Shown: one piece after another, positions 8,488-17,693 of the stretch
Numbering within the stretch: the first letter of the stretch is position 1
How the letters are laid out: every line of letters starts with the position of its first letter
The notes under the pieces: generated by a model
Told to the model about the DNA's origin: nothing
Databases searched by the model: none
What the model saw: only the letters and a program-made list of their open reading frames with translations
Made by a program: the position numbers and the translations under genes
DNA from: Chryseobacterium sp. S0630
Lineage (GTDB): Bacteria; Bacteroidota; Bacteroidia; Flavobacteriales; Weeksellaceae
Direction: 5' to 3'
DNA length: 64,000 nt
NCBI RefSeq assembly: GCF_024158915.1
Contig: NZ_JAMZGF010000006.1
Span: 88,787 to 152,786 of the forward strand

Positions 8488-10605
8488 TTAACCTTTTGCT
8501 TTAGCTATGATATCTTCAGCAACGTTTTGTGGAGTAGCTTGGTACTTCTCTAATTCCATAGAAGAAGTAGCTCTTCCTGATGAAAGTGTTCTTAGAGTAG
8601 TTACGTATCCAAACATTTCAGAAAGTGGAACAGAACCTTTGATTACAACAGCACCGTTTTTCTCTTCCTGACCACTGATAGTACCTCTTCTTTTGTTAAG
8701 GTCACCAATGATGTTACCCATATATTCTTCCGGAGTTACAACTTCCAGTTTCATAATAGGCTCCATAATTACTGGCTTAGCAGCACGTCCCGCTTCTTTA
8801 AATCCTAATTTAGCAGCCATTTCAAATGAAAGAGCATCAGAATCCACTGCGTGGAAAGATCCATCTTTAAGAGTAACTTTAATACCTTCAACTTCAAAAC
8901 CAGCCAATGGACCGTTCTTCATTGCAGCTTTAAATCCTTTTTCAATGGCAGGAACAAATTCTCTAGGAACGTTACCACCTTTGATCTCATTGATGAATTC
9001 TAAACCAACTTTACCTTCGTCTGCAGGTCCTAGTTCAAATACAATGTCAGCAAATTTACCTTTACCACCAGATTGTTTTTTGTAAACTTCTCTGTGTTGA
9101 GCAACTTTTGTTAAGTTTTCTTTGTACTCTACCTGAGGTTGTCCTTGGTTTACTTCAACTTTGAACTCTCTCTTCATACGGTCAACAATGATATCTAAGT
9201 GAAGCTCACCCATACCAGAGATAATCGTTTGTCCAGAAGCTTCGTCAGTTCTAACAGTAAACGTAGGATCTTCTTCAGCCAATTTAGCTAGAGCGTTACC
9301 CATTTTATCCTGGTCAGCTTTAGTTTTAGGCTCAACAGCGATACCAATTACCGGATCAGGGAAAACCATCGATTCAAGAATGATCGGGTTTTTCTCATCA
9401 CACATAGTATCACCAGTTTTGATAGACTTGAATCCAACTGCTGCACCAATATCTCCAGCTTCAATATATTCTACTGGATTTTGCTTGTTAGCGTGCATCT
9501 GATAGATTCTAGAGATTCTTTCTTTATCTCCTGAACGAGTGTTCAAGATATAAGAACCTGCATCTAGTCTTCCAGAGTAAGCTCTGAAGAATGCTAATCT
9601 TCCCACGAACGGGTCAGTAGCAATCTTAAATGCTAATGCAGAGAAAGGCTCATCTACAGATGGTTTTCTTGTGATCTCAGCATCAGTTCTTGGGTCAGTA
9701 CCTTTGATATCATCTTTATCCAATGGAGAAGGAAGGTATTTACATACTGCATCCAACATAAACTGTACTCCTTTATTCTTGAATGAAGAACCACAAGTCA
9801 TTGGGATAATAGATAAATCGATAGTAGCAGCTCTCAATGCAGCATTGATTTCTTCTTCTGTAATTGAATCCGGATCTTCGAAGAATTTCTCCATCAAAGT
9901 TTCGTCATATTCAGAAACAGCTTCTACTAGTTTCTCTCTATATTCAAGAACTTCATCTTTCATATCTTCAGGAATTGGCACTACTTCAAAAGTAGCTCCT
10001 TGTCCTGCTTCATCCCAGATGATCGCTCTGTTTTTAATTAAGTCAACAACACCTTTGAAATCTTCTTCAGCACCGATTGGTAAAACGATTGGAACTGCGT
10101 TAGATCCTAACATTTCTTTAACCTGGTTTACCACGTTAAGGAAGTCAGCACCTTGTCTGTCCATTTTGTTTACGAATCCCATTCTTGCAACTTTGTAGTT
10201 GTCAGCAAGTCTCCAGTTTGTTTCAGACTGAGGCTCTACTCCATCTACTGCAGAGAATAAGAATACCAATCCATCCAATACTCTTAAAGATCTGTTTACC
10301 TCTACTGTGAAGTCAACGTGTCCCGGTGTATCAATGATGTTGAAGTGGTAAGGCTTAGTATCAGCTAGAGGTTTTCCCTGATCTGTTGGAAAGTTCCAAG
10401 AACAAGTGGTAGCTGCAGAAGTAATAGTAATACCTCTTTCTGCTTCCTGCTCCATCCAGTCCATTGTAGAAGCACCATCGTGAACCTCTCCAATTTTGTG
10501 GTTTACCCCTGTATAGAATAGAATCCTTTCTGTAGTGGTAGTCTTACCTGCATCAATGTGAGCAGCGATACCAATATTTCTTGTAAATTTAAGATCTCTT
10601 CCCAT
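8488..10605 (-). CDS. fusA: Translation elongation factor G
   Basis: GTPase that drives tRNA-mRNA translocation on the ribosome. The 705-residue length is standard. The G domain has the P-loop [12 protein letters not shown] near residue 18, switch motif [14 protein letters not shown] near residue 93 and NKMD. Domains II-V follow, with the domain IV tip around residues 500-590 and the C-terminal [14 protein letters not shown] segment typical of true EF-G. It lies 6 bp downstream of rpsG and 16 bp upstream of rpsJ in the str operon. No tuf gene follows it here. Confidence 0.98.
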   Translation of the reverse strand: MGRDLKFTRNIGIAAHIDAGKTTTTERILFYTGVNHKIGEVHDGASTMDWMEQEAERGITITSAATTCSWNFPTDQGKPLADTKPYHFNIIDTPGHVDFTVEVNRSLRVLDGLVFLFSAVDGVEPQSETNWRLADNYKVARMGFVNKMDRQGADFLNVVNQVKEMLGSNAVPIVLPIGAEEDFKGVVDLIKNRAIIWDEAGQGATFEVVPIPEDMKDEVLEYREKLVEAVSEYDETLMEKFFEDPDSITEEEINAALRAATIDLSIIPMTCGSSFKNKGVQFMLDAVCKYLPSPLDKDDIKGTDPRTDAEITRKPSVDEPFSALAFKIATDPFVGRLAFFRAYSGRLDAGSYILNTRSGDKERISRIYQMHANKQNPVEYIEAGDIGAAVGFKSIKTGDTMCDEKNPIILESMVFPDPVIGIAVEPKTKADQDKMGNALAKLAEEDPTFTVRTDEASGQTIISGMGELHLDIIVDRMKREFKVEVNQGQPQVEYKENLTKVAQHREVYKKQSGGKGKFADIVFELGPADEGKVGLEFINEIKGGNVPREFVPAIEKGFKAAMKNGPLAGFEVEGIKVTLKDGSFHAVDSDALSFEMAAKLGFKEAGRAAKPVIMEPIMKLEVVTPEEYMGNIIGDLNKRRGTISGQEEKNGAVVIKGSVPLSEMFGYVTTLRTLSSGRATSSMELEKYQATPQNVAEDIIAKAKG

Positions 10606-10611
10606 TTCAGA

Positions 10612-11088
10612 TTAGAATTTGAAGTGTGAGAAAGCCTTGTTAGCTTCCGCCATTTTGTGAGTATCAGATTTCTTTTTGAAAGCAGCACCTTCTTCTCTTG
10701 AAGCAGCTACAACTTCGTTAGCTAATTTCAAAGCCATAGACTTATCATTTCTAGCTTTAGAATATTTGATTAACCATTTCATTGCCATAGAAATCTTTCT
10801 ATCAGCTCTGATTGGCATAGGGATTTGGAAGTTAGCTCCACCTACTCTTCTAGAACGTACTTCTACGTGAGGCATTACATTTGTAAGTGCATCTTTCCAG
10901 ATTTCAAGTGCAGTTTTTTCGTTATCTCCTTTTTTAGTTTCTACGATCTCTAATGCATCATAGAAAATTTTGAATGCGATTGACTTCTTACCGTCAAGCA
11001 TTAAGTTGTTTACGAATCTCGTTACCAATTGATCATTAAATTTCGGATCTGGTAACAACGGTCTTTTTTTCGCTTTTGTCTTTCTCAT
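10612..11088 (-). CDS. rpsG: 30S ribosomal protein S7
   Basis: The 158-residue protein starts [17 protein letters not shown] and carries the S7 signature segment ([16 protein letters not shown]) plus [11 protein letters not shown]. It binds the 3' domain of 16S rRNA and nucleates assembly of the 30S head. It is the second gene of the str operon, 23 bp after rpsL and 6 bp before fusA. Confidence 0.98.
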   Translation of the reverse strand: MRKTKAKKRPLLPDPKFNDQLVTRFVNNLMLDGKKSIAFKIFYDALEIVETKKGDNEKTALEIWKDALTNVMPHVEVRSRRVGGANFQIPMPIRADRKISMAMKWLIKYSKARNDKSMALKLANEVVAASREEGAAFKKKSDTHKMAEANKAFSHFKF

Positions 11089-11111
11089 TGCTTTTGTACC
11101 TTATTTAATGA

Positions 11112-11525
11112 TTATTTTTTCTTTCCTTTTGCAGGAGCAGCAGCTGCTTGTCCTGGTTTAGGTCTCTTAGCTCCGTACTTAGATCTTCTCTGAGTTCTTC
11201 CATTTACACCAGCGGTGTCTAATGCACCTCTTACGATGTGGTAACGTACTCCCGGTAGGTCTTTCACCCTTCCGCCTCTAACCAATACTATCGAGTGCTC
11301 CTGAAGATTGTGTCCTTCGCCCGGGATATAGGCGTTAACTTCTTTACCGTTAGAAAGTCTTACCCTTGCTACTTTTCTAAGTGCAGAGTTAGGTTTCTTA
11401 GGTGTAGTTGTATATACTCTCGTACATACACCACGTCTTTGTGGACAAGAATCTAGGGCAGCCGATTTGCTCTTCTTGGCAAGCGTGGCTCTTCCTTTTC
11501 TTACTAATTGTTGAATAGTAGGCAT
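11112..11525 (-). CDS. rpsL: 30S ribosomal protein S12
   Basis: The 137-residue protein has the S12 core [17 protein letters not shown] and [17 protein letters not shown]. The lysines where streptomycin-resistance substitutions usually arise (K43 and the K of VKDLPG) are wild type. The C-terminus carries an Ala/Lys-rich tail ([11 protein letters not shown]). It is the first gene of the str operon and has a textbook Bacteroidota promoter about 30 bp upstream. Confidence 0.98.
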   Translation of the reverse strand: MPTIQQLVRKGRATLAKKSKSAALDSCPQRRGVCTRVYTTTPKKPNSALRKVARVRLSNGKEVNAYIPGEGHNLQEHSIVLVRGGRVKDLPGVRYHIVRGALDTAGVNGRTQRRSKYGAKRPKPGQAAAAPAKGKKK

Positions 11526-11549
11526 TTAATTGCTTTTTATTTTAGGGTG

Positions 11550-11580
11550 CAAAAATAGTAATATTTTTTTAATCTGCAAA
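11550..11580 (-). promoter_or_regulatory. Promoter of the str operon
   Basis: On the minus strand TTTG (11580-11577) is followed after exactly 19 bases by TATTTTTG (11557-11550). This matches the Bacteroidota -33/-7 consensus TTTG-N19-TAnnTTTG. The predicted transcript starts about 20 bp before rpsL. Confidence 0.8.
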
Positions 11581-11845
11581 CTCTTATATAAAAATTAAAA
11601 TCAAATACTTACATCGGAAATGAAACACATTTCATGAGTATCAATATAGAAGTACAATATACATGCGGAAAACAAGCAGGAAGAAATGGATTTTACAACC
11701 TAAAAAATGAGTATTAAATAATTATGAAATTTATCGACTCCGGATTTTCAATATTTTTTTCTTTTAAAATTAATTCCGGATATAGGATCTGATGTATTTA
11801 AAAATGTTCTTATCCTTATGAAGAGTTAAAATTTCAAATTTATTC
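11581..11845. other. Intergenic region, nothing recognised
   Basis: AT-rich DNA between the str operon promoter and the 3' end of the next minus-strand gene. I see no convincing ORF, RNA gene or repeat here. Confidence 0.6.
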
Positions 11846-12976
11846 CTACATAAGATAGTTTTGAATCCATTCAATCATGGTATCATGCTGAAGATGTAAG
11901 AGAACCAATAAATAAAAAACACCGGAAAAAATAAGATATGAAGATTTCACCGGGTTATTATTGAATGATATCATTCCGGAATCATTTGTTTTTAACATCG
12001 ATGTAAACACAATAAATAATAATGTGGAGTAAATATAATTCCATCTCATCCAATCAATTCCAAGATAATATAAAGGAGCAACCCAAATAAGGCAGATCAT
12101 ATTACAGAAAAGGTAGCTATAGAATGATTCTTTTTTAAACAGATAAATATAAAGTCCCATTTGAAATACTATAACAAGGAGCTCAATAGCATGAACCAGA
12201 AATGATAATTTGTACTGAAGAACATAGTTAAAGTCAAAATAATATTCCAGGTCAAAAATATTCTCTTTCTGAAAAATCACTCCTCTGCTTTTCAGGATCG
12301 ATAAACTTTCTCCCTGATTCACATTTCCACCTAAAAAATAGATAATACCAATACTGGCAAAAGCTGCTACTGCTATAGACAGCATGTATTTACTATTAAT
12401 TTTCTGCCATTTGGAATAATTAATCCATAATAAAAAGGGAAGGAAAAAAAATCCAGCCTCGTGTATGAAAAGAAAAATGATATAAAAAATCCATAATAAT
12501 GTATCATTAAGCTTAGATTTTTTTGAAAAAGAATACCACAGCATTATAAGAATCAAGATGATTTCTCTTCTCCCGGCATTTCTCACAGTCAATGCAGGAA
12601 ATAAAAGAATATAAGGTGAGGCCATGATGCTCAGATAAAAAAGATCAACCTTATATTTTTTCAGGTATAAAAGCGTCCAGTACAGAATTCCCGACAACCC
12701 CACGATCTGAAGAATAAAGATCTGAAATTGTAATTTCAATCCCGTTATATCCTGTATATAAAAAAATACATCTCCCAAAAGACCTCTTCTTTTGAAACCG
12801 CCATCTGTATAATTGATCAGCCAATCAGAAATTGTCCAGGCAGAAAATGGTTCTTCAGCTTTCAGATATAATGCGATAAAAACACCAATATAAATCAGTA
12901 CAATTCCAATACTGAAATATTTTACCAGCGATCTTTCTTTATTTTCAGGGATATTAATAAGGGTGTCAAAAAGCAT
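11846..12976 (-). CDS. Polytopic membrane protein, possibly a glycan polymerase or transferase
   Basis: The 376-residue product has about nine to ten hydrophobic segments. A conserved-looking loop after the first segment (NYTDGGFKRRGLLGD, about residues 55-69) and RNAGRREIILI near residue 131 resemble membrane proteins of the Wzy/EpsG kind annotated near surface-polysaccharide genes, but no polysaccharide genes are adjacent. It stands alone on the minus strand between the str operon and the divergently transcribed dps. Function is not established; the glycan link is inference from fold style only. Confidence 0.65.
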   Translation of the reverse strand: MLFDTLINIPENKERSLVKYFSIGIVLIYIGVFIALYLKAEEPFSAWTISDWLINYTDGGFKRRGLLGDVFFYIQDITGLKLQFQIFILQIVGLSGILYWTLLYLKKYKVDLFYLSIMASPYILLFPALTVRNAGRREIILILIMLWYSFSKKSKLNDTLLWIFYIIFLFIHEAGFFFLPFLLWINYSKWQKINSKYMLSIAVAAFASIGIIYFLGGNVNQGESLSILKSRGVIFQKENIFDLEYYFDFNYVLQYKLSFLVHAIELLVIVFQMGLYIYLFKKESFYSYLFCNMICLIWVAPLYYLGIDWMRWNYIYSTLLFIVFTSMLKTNDSGMISFNNNPVKSSYLIFSGVFYLLVLLHLQHDTMIEWIQNYLM

Positions 12977-13210
12977 AATAGTCTATAATTTCTGAGGTCT
13001 GTTTTAGATAAGCACAATATTAATACTTCCAAACTATATTTAAAAACTTTCTTATAGTTATGATCTATTAATAATCAGTAGAGTTCGGCACGATATTTCG
13101 TAAATTTGAGGTATACAAATGATAAACTATCAATCACATCAAAAAAGCTTCTTCCCATACTTAATGGAAGCAGTGATTGTATCTAACCTTAAAAAAATAA
13201 ATATATACAT

Positions 13211-13687
13211 ATGAAAAATGCTAGTATCATTGGCCTTAAAGAAGCCGATTGCAAAAAGATTTCAGAAAAATTAAACATTTTATTGGCTAACTATTCTGTA
13301 TTCTATCAGAACACAAGAGGTTCTCACTGGAATATTAAAGGAGAACAGTTTTTCACTCTTCACCCGAAGTTTGAGGAATTGTATAACAGCCTTGTATTAA
13401 AGATTGACGAGATTGCAGAAAGAATCCTTACGTTAGGAGCTACGCCTGCGCATAACTATTCAGATTACCTGAAGGTGGCAACCATTAAAGAAAGTAAAGA
13501 AGTAACTGATGGTACCAAAAGTGTTGAGCAGATTCTAAGTTCATTCAAAGTGGTGATTGATCTGCAGAGAGAACTTTTAGATATTACTGATGAAGCCGGA
13601 GATGAAGGTACCAATTCTCAAATGAGCGATTATATTACCGAGCAGGAGAAAGAAGTTTGGATGTATAACTCTTATCTTGGGAAGTAA
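13211..13687 (+). CDS. dps: Dps-family DNA-binding ferritin-like protein
   Basis: Mini-ferritin that oxidises and stores iron and protects DNA during starvation or peroxide stress. The 158-residue length is normal. The inter-subunit ferroxidase ligands are present in order: H of SHWNIKG (about residue 38), H of LHPKFEELY (about 50), then D and E of KIDEIAERI (about 65-69). A TAAATTTG -7-like element lies at 13101-13108. The stop codon overlaps by 16 bp the 3' end of the convergent membrane-protein gene. A decayed copy of the last 75 bp of this gene lies at 15356-15431. Confidence 0.95.
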   Translation: MKNASIIGLKEADCKKISEKLNILLANYSVFYQNTRGSHWNIKGEQFFTLHPKFEELYNSLVLKIDEIAERILTLGATPAHNYSDYLKVATIKESKEVTDGTKSVEQILSSFKVVIDLQRELLDITDEAGDEGTNSQMSDYITEQEKEVWMYNSYLGK

Positions 13688-15210
13688 TTATATTTAAACT
13701 CTTTTAAATTTTTCCTTAAATAAGGTATGTCACTTTTTGTAACAGCATAAAAATTGACATACCTTATATGAGGATTTCTAAAATCACTCATTTTCCATTT
13801 TCCAACCAAAACCCAATTTTTGGGAATTTGACCTACAAACCATTCTGGATATATTACAGCAATTCGCGCATTTTTACGGTAACTTAATTCTCCCATAAAA
13901 TACGAAAAATCATTCCCCTCAGGGTTTTTATATTTGTATTTTGCAACATCTGTACTTCCCAATCCATACATATCTAAAACTTCAATATTCGTAAAATAGG
14001 TGATTGCCCCAATATCATTGGCTACAATTGTTTCAGAATCATAATACTTTTTTAAAAATTGTGCGAGCTTATATTGGTTGTAGTAAAGATTTTTAGAATC
14101 AGTATATAAAACCGGATGATACCAATACATTTTGAATAGTCCAAAAACTACCGAGTAGCCTACAAATAAAAAAGCAAAAAGCTTAGGAATAGAGAAACCT
14201 GAAGTTTTAAAATAAAAATCACAAATTTTAACTCCAATAAAAAGATAGGCAATCATCAAATAATTTTCATATCTGAATGTCATTATTCCAAACATGAGCT
14301 GCCCGTAAGAAGTAAGCAAAATGATGATTGGCAATGCTTCCATCTCAAGAACTCTTGGAAGTTTTACATTTCTATATCTGGAAAAAGCATACATTAAATA
14401 AAATATACTGAAAGGAAACAAATATTTGATATAATCCACATTCAAAAACTTGCTTTTCAACACTATTATACAACTTTCTGCATCTGAAACATGAAAATTA
14501 CTTTTGACAAGTACTGAATTTGGAAAAAACAAACCTCCCATAAGAAGAGAGTATAATCCATACATAATTATAGGGAAAAAACCGACAAAACCAATCAACA
14601 AGCCCTGTCTAAATTTTTTCTGACCTACAAAAACAAAAATAACGGCAGAAATGAAGAACACACTTTCAAATCTTACTGCTCCGAGAAAAAAAACGACTAT
14701 TAATAAATGGGTGAAAGCCTTCAAATCTCCTGAAGCTAATTTATTATAAAAAATAAAAAACAGAACTATGAGGAATATATGAATAGTATGCTCCATCCCT
14801 AATATAGAGGAAAGATAAATCATTGCCAATGGCTGCAACAGAAAAATAAAAAACAGAGCAAACTTCTTTCCATATTGAAGGACAACAAAATTGGCTGCGT
14901 AAAAACTTGTTAAAACCCCAAACGTAAGATTAATAAACAAAGGATAATAAGATGAATCCCCAAAAACTTTTATTAAAAGGCTCAAAAAGAAACTATATAA
15001 TATAGATGAAGATGCCGGATCAAATGAATTGGAGTTGATAGAAAATAAAAACTGATCAGCTATATTTTTTGCTACCTCCAAATGAATATAAACATCATCA
15101 ACAGGATAAAAATAGCCTACACCTTTTGGCAAAGAAAGAATCTCCGAAACTAAATAAAAAAAATAGCCTAATAGAAAAACAAAAACACTTATAAATCCGT
15201 ATTTTTTCAT
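13672..15210 (-). CDS. GT-C-type polytopic membrane protein, putative glycosyltransferase
   Basis: The 512-residue protein has roughly ten membrane helices followed by a soluble C-terminal domain from about residue 385. The first extracytoplasmic loop holds PVDDVYIHLEVAKNI at about residues 36-50, matching the DDxY/F acidic motif plus following helix seen in GT-C lipid-linked sugar transferases such as the DUF2029 and EmbC-like groups. The donor and acceptor are unknown. The gene sits between dps and a pseudogene scar, with its 3' end overlapping dps by 16 bp. Its very AT-rich, A-ending codon use looks stronger than in its neighbours, which fits recent insertion, but I could not measure this. 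Confidence 0.65.
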   Translation of the reverse strand: MKKYGFISVFVFLLGYFFYLVSEILSLPKGVGYFYPVDDVYIHLEVAKNIADQFLFSINSNSFDPASSSILYSFFLSLLIKVFGDSSYYPLFINLTFGVLTSFYAANFVVLQYGKKFALFFIFLLQPLAMIYLSSILGMEHTIHIFLIVLFFIFYNKLASGDLKAFTHLLIVVFFLGAVRFESVFFISAVIFVFVGQKKFRQGLLIGFVGFFPIIMYGLYSLLMGGLFFPNSVLVKSNFHVSDAESCIIVLKSKFLNVDYIKYLFPFSIFYLMYAFSRYRNVKLPRVLEMEALPIIILLTSYGQLMFGIMTFRYENYLMIAYLFIGVKICDFYFKTSGFSIPKLFAFLFVGYSVVFGLFKMYWYHPVLYTDSKNLYYNQYKLAQFLKKYYDSETIVANDIGAITYFTNIEVLDMYGLGSTDVAKYKYKNPEGNDFSYFMGELSYRKNARIAVIYPEWFVGQIPKNWVLVGKWKMSDFRNPHIRYVNFYAVTKSDIPYLRKNLKEFKYNYFPR

Positions 15211-15286
15211 TTTACTGTCTAAATAAATATGGAGAACAAAATTAAATTATTAAATTTTATTACAAAAAAAGGACTGCATTACCTTT

Positions 15287-15349
15287 AACTCAATACCCGA
15301 CAAAGATTTTCATAACATGACCATGCAGAATACCGTTGTAAAATTACAC
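15287..15349 (+). pseudogene. Decayed 5' fragment of pncB
   Basis: Translated in frame from 15287, the DNA reads NSIPDKDFHNMTMQNTVVKL. The intact pncB at residues 7-26 reads NSILDNDFYKITMQNAVVKL, so 14 of 20 residues agree. The match stops abruptly and is followed within about 10 bp by a fragment of dps. There is no start codon in the expected place and no continuing gene. Confidence 0.8.
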
Positions 15350-15355
15350 TTAAGT

Positions 15356-15431
15356 CAAACTCTCAAATGAGCGACTATATTACCGAACAGGAGAAAGAAG
15401 TATGGTGTACAATTCTTATCTTGGAAAGTAA
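15356..15431 (+). pseudogene. Decayed 3' fragment of dps
   Basis: The segment is nearly identical in DNA to the last 24 codons of dps (NSQMSDYITEQEKEVW...), ending at an equivalent TAA. A single base lost after the TGG codon shifts the frame, and several substitutions are present. It lacks all of the ferroxidase region, so it cannot be functional. Confidence 0.88.
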
Positions 15432-15499
15432 CTCCATCATAAGCATGGAAATATTTCCAAAAAATCGCCTTACATTTAGGGAATTATATTTTTTATTTT

Positions 15500-15507
15500 T
15501 ATATTTG
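15500..15507 (+). promoter_or_regulatory. Putative -7 promoter element of pncB
   Basis: TATATTTG matches TAnnTTTG and lies 19 bp before the pncB start codon. The -33 position has only a weak match. Confidence 0.5.
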
Positions 15508-15526
15508 CGTTAAAATTACACATATT

Positions 15527-16705
15527 ATGAACGACGTGAGATTAAACTCTATCCTTGATAATGATTTCTATAAAATAACCATGCAGAATGCTGTGGTAAA
15601 GCTATTTCCGGGTTCTATTGTAAAATATGAATTTATCAACAGGGGAAAGCACCACTTTCCAGAAGGGTTTGATGCTGCTTTAAGAGAAGCTGTGAATAAA
15701 ATGGCTGAACTTAAGCTTACGAAGGATGAAAAAAAGTTCATGGCAAGAACATGTCCTTATATAGATTTACCCTATCTTGATTTTTTAGAAGGCTACCATT
15801 ATGACCCATCTGAAGTAAAAATTCATCAGGAAGGAGGTGATCTTTCCGTTATTGTGGAAGGACTTTGGTACAGAACCATACTTTGGGAAGTTCCGTTGCT
15901 GGCACTGATCAGTGAGCTGCATTACGAAATGAACCACATGGAAAGAGATTCCAACGAAGTGGTGATGAGCAAAACAATCGAAAAGGCTGACTCATTGGGT
16001 AGACTTGGAGTAACGTTTGCAGAATTCGGAACGAGAAGAAGACACTCTTACAAGGTACAGAATCTTGTAATGGAAGCTTTAACTCAGAAAAAAGAATCTA
16101 CATTTATCGGAAGTTCAAACGTTCATTTTGCAATGAAGTACGGCGTAAAACCAATCGGAACGCATGCTCACGAATGGTTTATGTTCCACGCAGCCGAATA
16201 TGGATTCAAGATGGCTAATGAAATGGCCCTGGAACACTGGGTAGACGTTTACAGAGGTGATCTTGGAGTGGCCTTGTCTGATACTTATACTACCGATGTT
16301 TTCTTCCAACAGTTCGACAAAAAATTTGCGAAGCTTTTCGATGGGGTTCGTCATGACAGTGGTGATGCTTTGGAATTTGCTGACAAGACCATTGCCCACT
16401 ATCAAAGAAACGGGATTAATCCGATGTTTAAATATATTATTTTTTCTGATGCCTTAAATCTTGAAAAAGTAGAGGAAATCACCAATTACTGCAGAGGAAA
16501 AATTGGTATCTCATTCGGAATCGGAACCAATCTTACCAATGATGTAGGATTGAAGCCAATGAACATCGTCATGAAACTCATCGGTGTACAGGCTCCCAAT
16601 AAGGAATGGATTCCTACGGTAAAACTTTCCGATGAACATGGTAAATATACCGGAGATCCAAAGATGATTGAATTGGCGAAAGAATTTTTAAGAATTAAAG
16701 ATTAG
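15527..16705 (+). CDS. pncB: Nicotinate phosphoribosyltransferase
   Basis: First step of the Preiss-Handler NAD salvage route: nicotinate plus PRPP gives nicotinate mononucleotide, coupled to ATP hydrolysis. The 392-residue length fits the bacterial PncB subgroup. Family blocks are FYKITMQNAV near the start, FAEFGTRRRHSYKVQ (about residue 165), SSNVHFAMKYGVKPIGTHAHEWF (about 195-218, including the His expected to be phosphorylated) and RHDSGDALEFADK in the PRPP region. It is a single gene with its own promoter and terminator. A short decayed copy of its 5' end lies about 240 bp upstream. Confidence 0.96.
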   Translation: MNDVRLNSILDNDFYKITMQNAVVKLFPGSIVKYEFINRGKHHFPEGFDAALREAVNKMAELKLTKDEKKFMARTCPYIDLPYLDFLEGYHYDPSEVKIHQEGGDLSVIVEGLWYRTILWEVPLLALISELHYEMNHMERDSNEVVMSKTIEKADSLGRLGVTFAEFGTRRRHSYKVQNLVMEALTQKKESTFIGSSNVHFAMKYGVKPIGTHAHEWFMFHAAEYGFKMANEMALEHWVDVYRGDLGVALSDTYTTDVFFQQFDKKFAKLFDGVRHDSGDALEFADKTIAHYQRNGINPMFKYIIFSDALNLEKVEEITNYCRGKIGISFGIGTNLTNDVGLKPMNIVMKLIGVQAPNKEWIPTVKLSDEHGKYTGDPKMIELAKEFLRIKD

Positions 16706-16731
16706 TAACCTCATCAGAACAATTAGATACA

Positions 16732-16757
16732 AACCTCGAAGTTATCGAGGTTTTTTG
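16732..16757 (+). terminator. Terminator of pncB
   Basis: The stem aacctcga/tcgaggtt has a five-base loop and is followed by a T run. Confidence 0.8.
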
Positions 16758-16830
16758 TTTTATATCATCACTTAAAATTCAGTTTTCAAAAATCTATAAG
16801 GATTTATTATATTTATCAAAATAAAACAAG

Positions 16831-17301
16831 ATGAAATCAAGAACATTACTACTCGCAGGTCTTCTCATATCAGCTTTTTCCTTTGCTCAGGAAAAGAAAA
16901 CGGAAAAGCCTAAATATAATCAGGAACTGGCCAATTCTTTAGGAGCTGACAAATATGGAATGAAACCTTATACGATTGTCATGCTGACATCAGGTTCTGC
17001 TAAAATTGAAGACAAAGCTAAAATGGGAGAACTCATGAAAGGCCATATGATGAATATCGGGAAACTGGCAGATGAAGGCAAAATTGTTGTTGCCGGACCT
17101 TTTCTTGAAAAGAATAAAGAAAACTACCGCGGCATGTTTATTTTCAACACCAAATCTAAGGAAGAAGCTGAACAATGGGTAAAAACCGATCCTGCGGTTC
17201 AGGCTGGTGTTTTCAGCTATGAAATTTTCCCTTGGTATGGTTCAGCAGCGCTACCTTTGTATCTAAAGCATCACGATGAAATCTCAAAAGAAAATCCTTA
17301 A
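16831..17301 (+). CDS. Secreted YciI-domain protein
   Basis: The 156-residue protein starts with a cleavable signal peptide (LLLAGLLISAFSFAQ, cleavage after about residue 19). The rest matches the small ferredoxin-like YCII fold: YTIVMLTSG, a helix ending MNIGKLADEGKIVVAGPFLE, then GMFIFNTKSKEEAEQWVKTDPAVQAGVFSYEIFPW. The conserved acidic/His features of the family are partly kept (D of KTDPAV, H of GHMMNIGKL). YciI relatives have no agreed function, and most are cytosolic, so export is the unusual point. It is a single gene followed by a terminator. Confidence 0.85.
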   Translation: MKSRTLLLAGLLISAFSFAQEKKTEKPKYNQELANSLGADKYGMKPYTIVMLTSGSAKIEDKAKMGELMKGHMMNIGKLADEGKIVVAGPFLEKNKENYRGMFIFNTKSKEEAEQWVKTDPAVQAGVFSYEIFPWYGSAALPLYLKHHDEISKENP

Positions 17302-17310
17302 TAAATAAGA

Positions 17311-17337
17311 AATCCCTCAGTTGAGGGATTTTTTTCT
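17311..17337. terminator. Bidirectional terminator
   Basis: The stem aatccctc/gagggatt is followed by TTTTTTT on the plus strand. It ends the YciI gene and abuts the stop codon of the small peptide gene on the minus strand. Confidence 0.75.
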
Positions 17338-17504
17338 TAATCAAAACAGATATAGGGTTTTCTTGGTGGATAACAGCAATAAGGATTGCTGCAGAATATA
17401 TATCCTGCCGGGCAGCCTCCATCTACAGGTGTTTCACAAGCTAATGCTGCGCCACCTAAAACAGTTTTCAACTCTTTTCTGTTTAAGCTTTTTAAATTTT
17501 TCAT
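17337..17504 (-). CDS. Cysteine-rich microprotein with double-glycine leader (bacteriocin-like)
   Basis: A 55-codon gene reads MKNLKSLNRKELKTVLGG, then a core with six cysteines ending in PYICFD. The leader matches the Chryseobacterium bacteriocin-like pattern L-(S/N)-R-x-E-L-K-x-V-x-GG, and the double glycine marks a likely cleavage site for a C39-type peptidase transporter. No such transporter is in the window. It lies on the same strand as the MACPF lipoprotein and 190 bp downstream of its stop, separated from it by a terminator. Antimicrobial activity is not shown; secreted signalling is an alternative. Confidence 0.75.
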   Translation of the reverse strand: MKNLKSLNRKELKTVLGGAALACETPVDGGCPAGYIFCSNPYCCYPPRKPYICFD

Positions 17505-17641
17505 GATTAATTTAGTTTAATTTCCTACTCTTTAAGATTTTCGGATTCCTCTTTATTATTTCTCTTTACCTGGAAATAAATATACAATTTATTTTTAAAT
17601 CCACTACATTTCAAATCATTATCTGCAAACATTTGAGAAAT

Positions 17642-17677
17642 AAAAAAGAGACTGTCTTTTGTGACAGTCTCTTTTTA
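17642..17677. terminator. Terminator of the MACPF gene
   Basis: A 13-bp stem (aaaagagactgtc paired with gacagtctctttt) with a 6-base loop lies just downstream of the minus-strand MACPF stop codon. The A and T flanks allow function in both directions. Confidence 0.8.
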
Positions 17678-17693
17678 CAGTTATCATTTTAAA

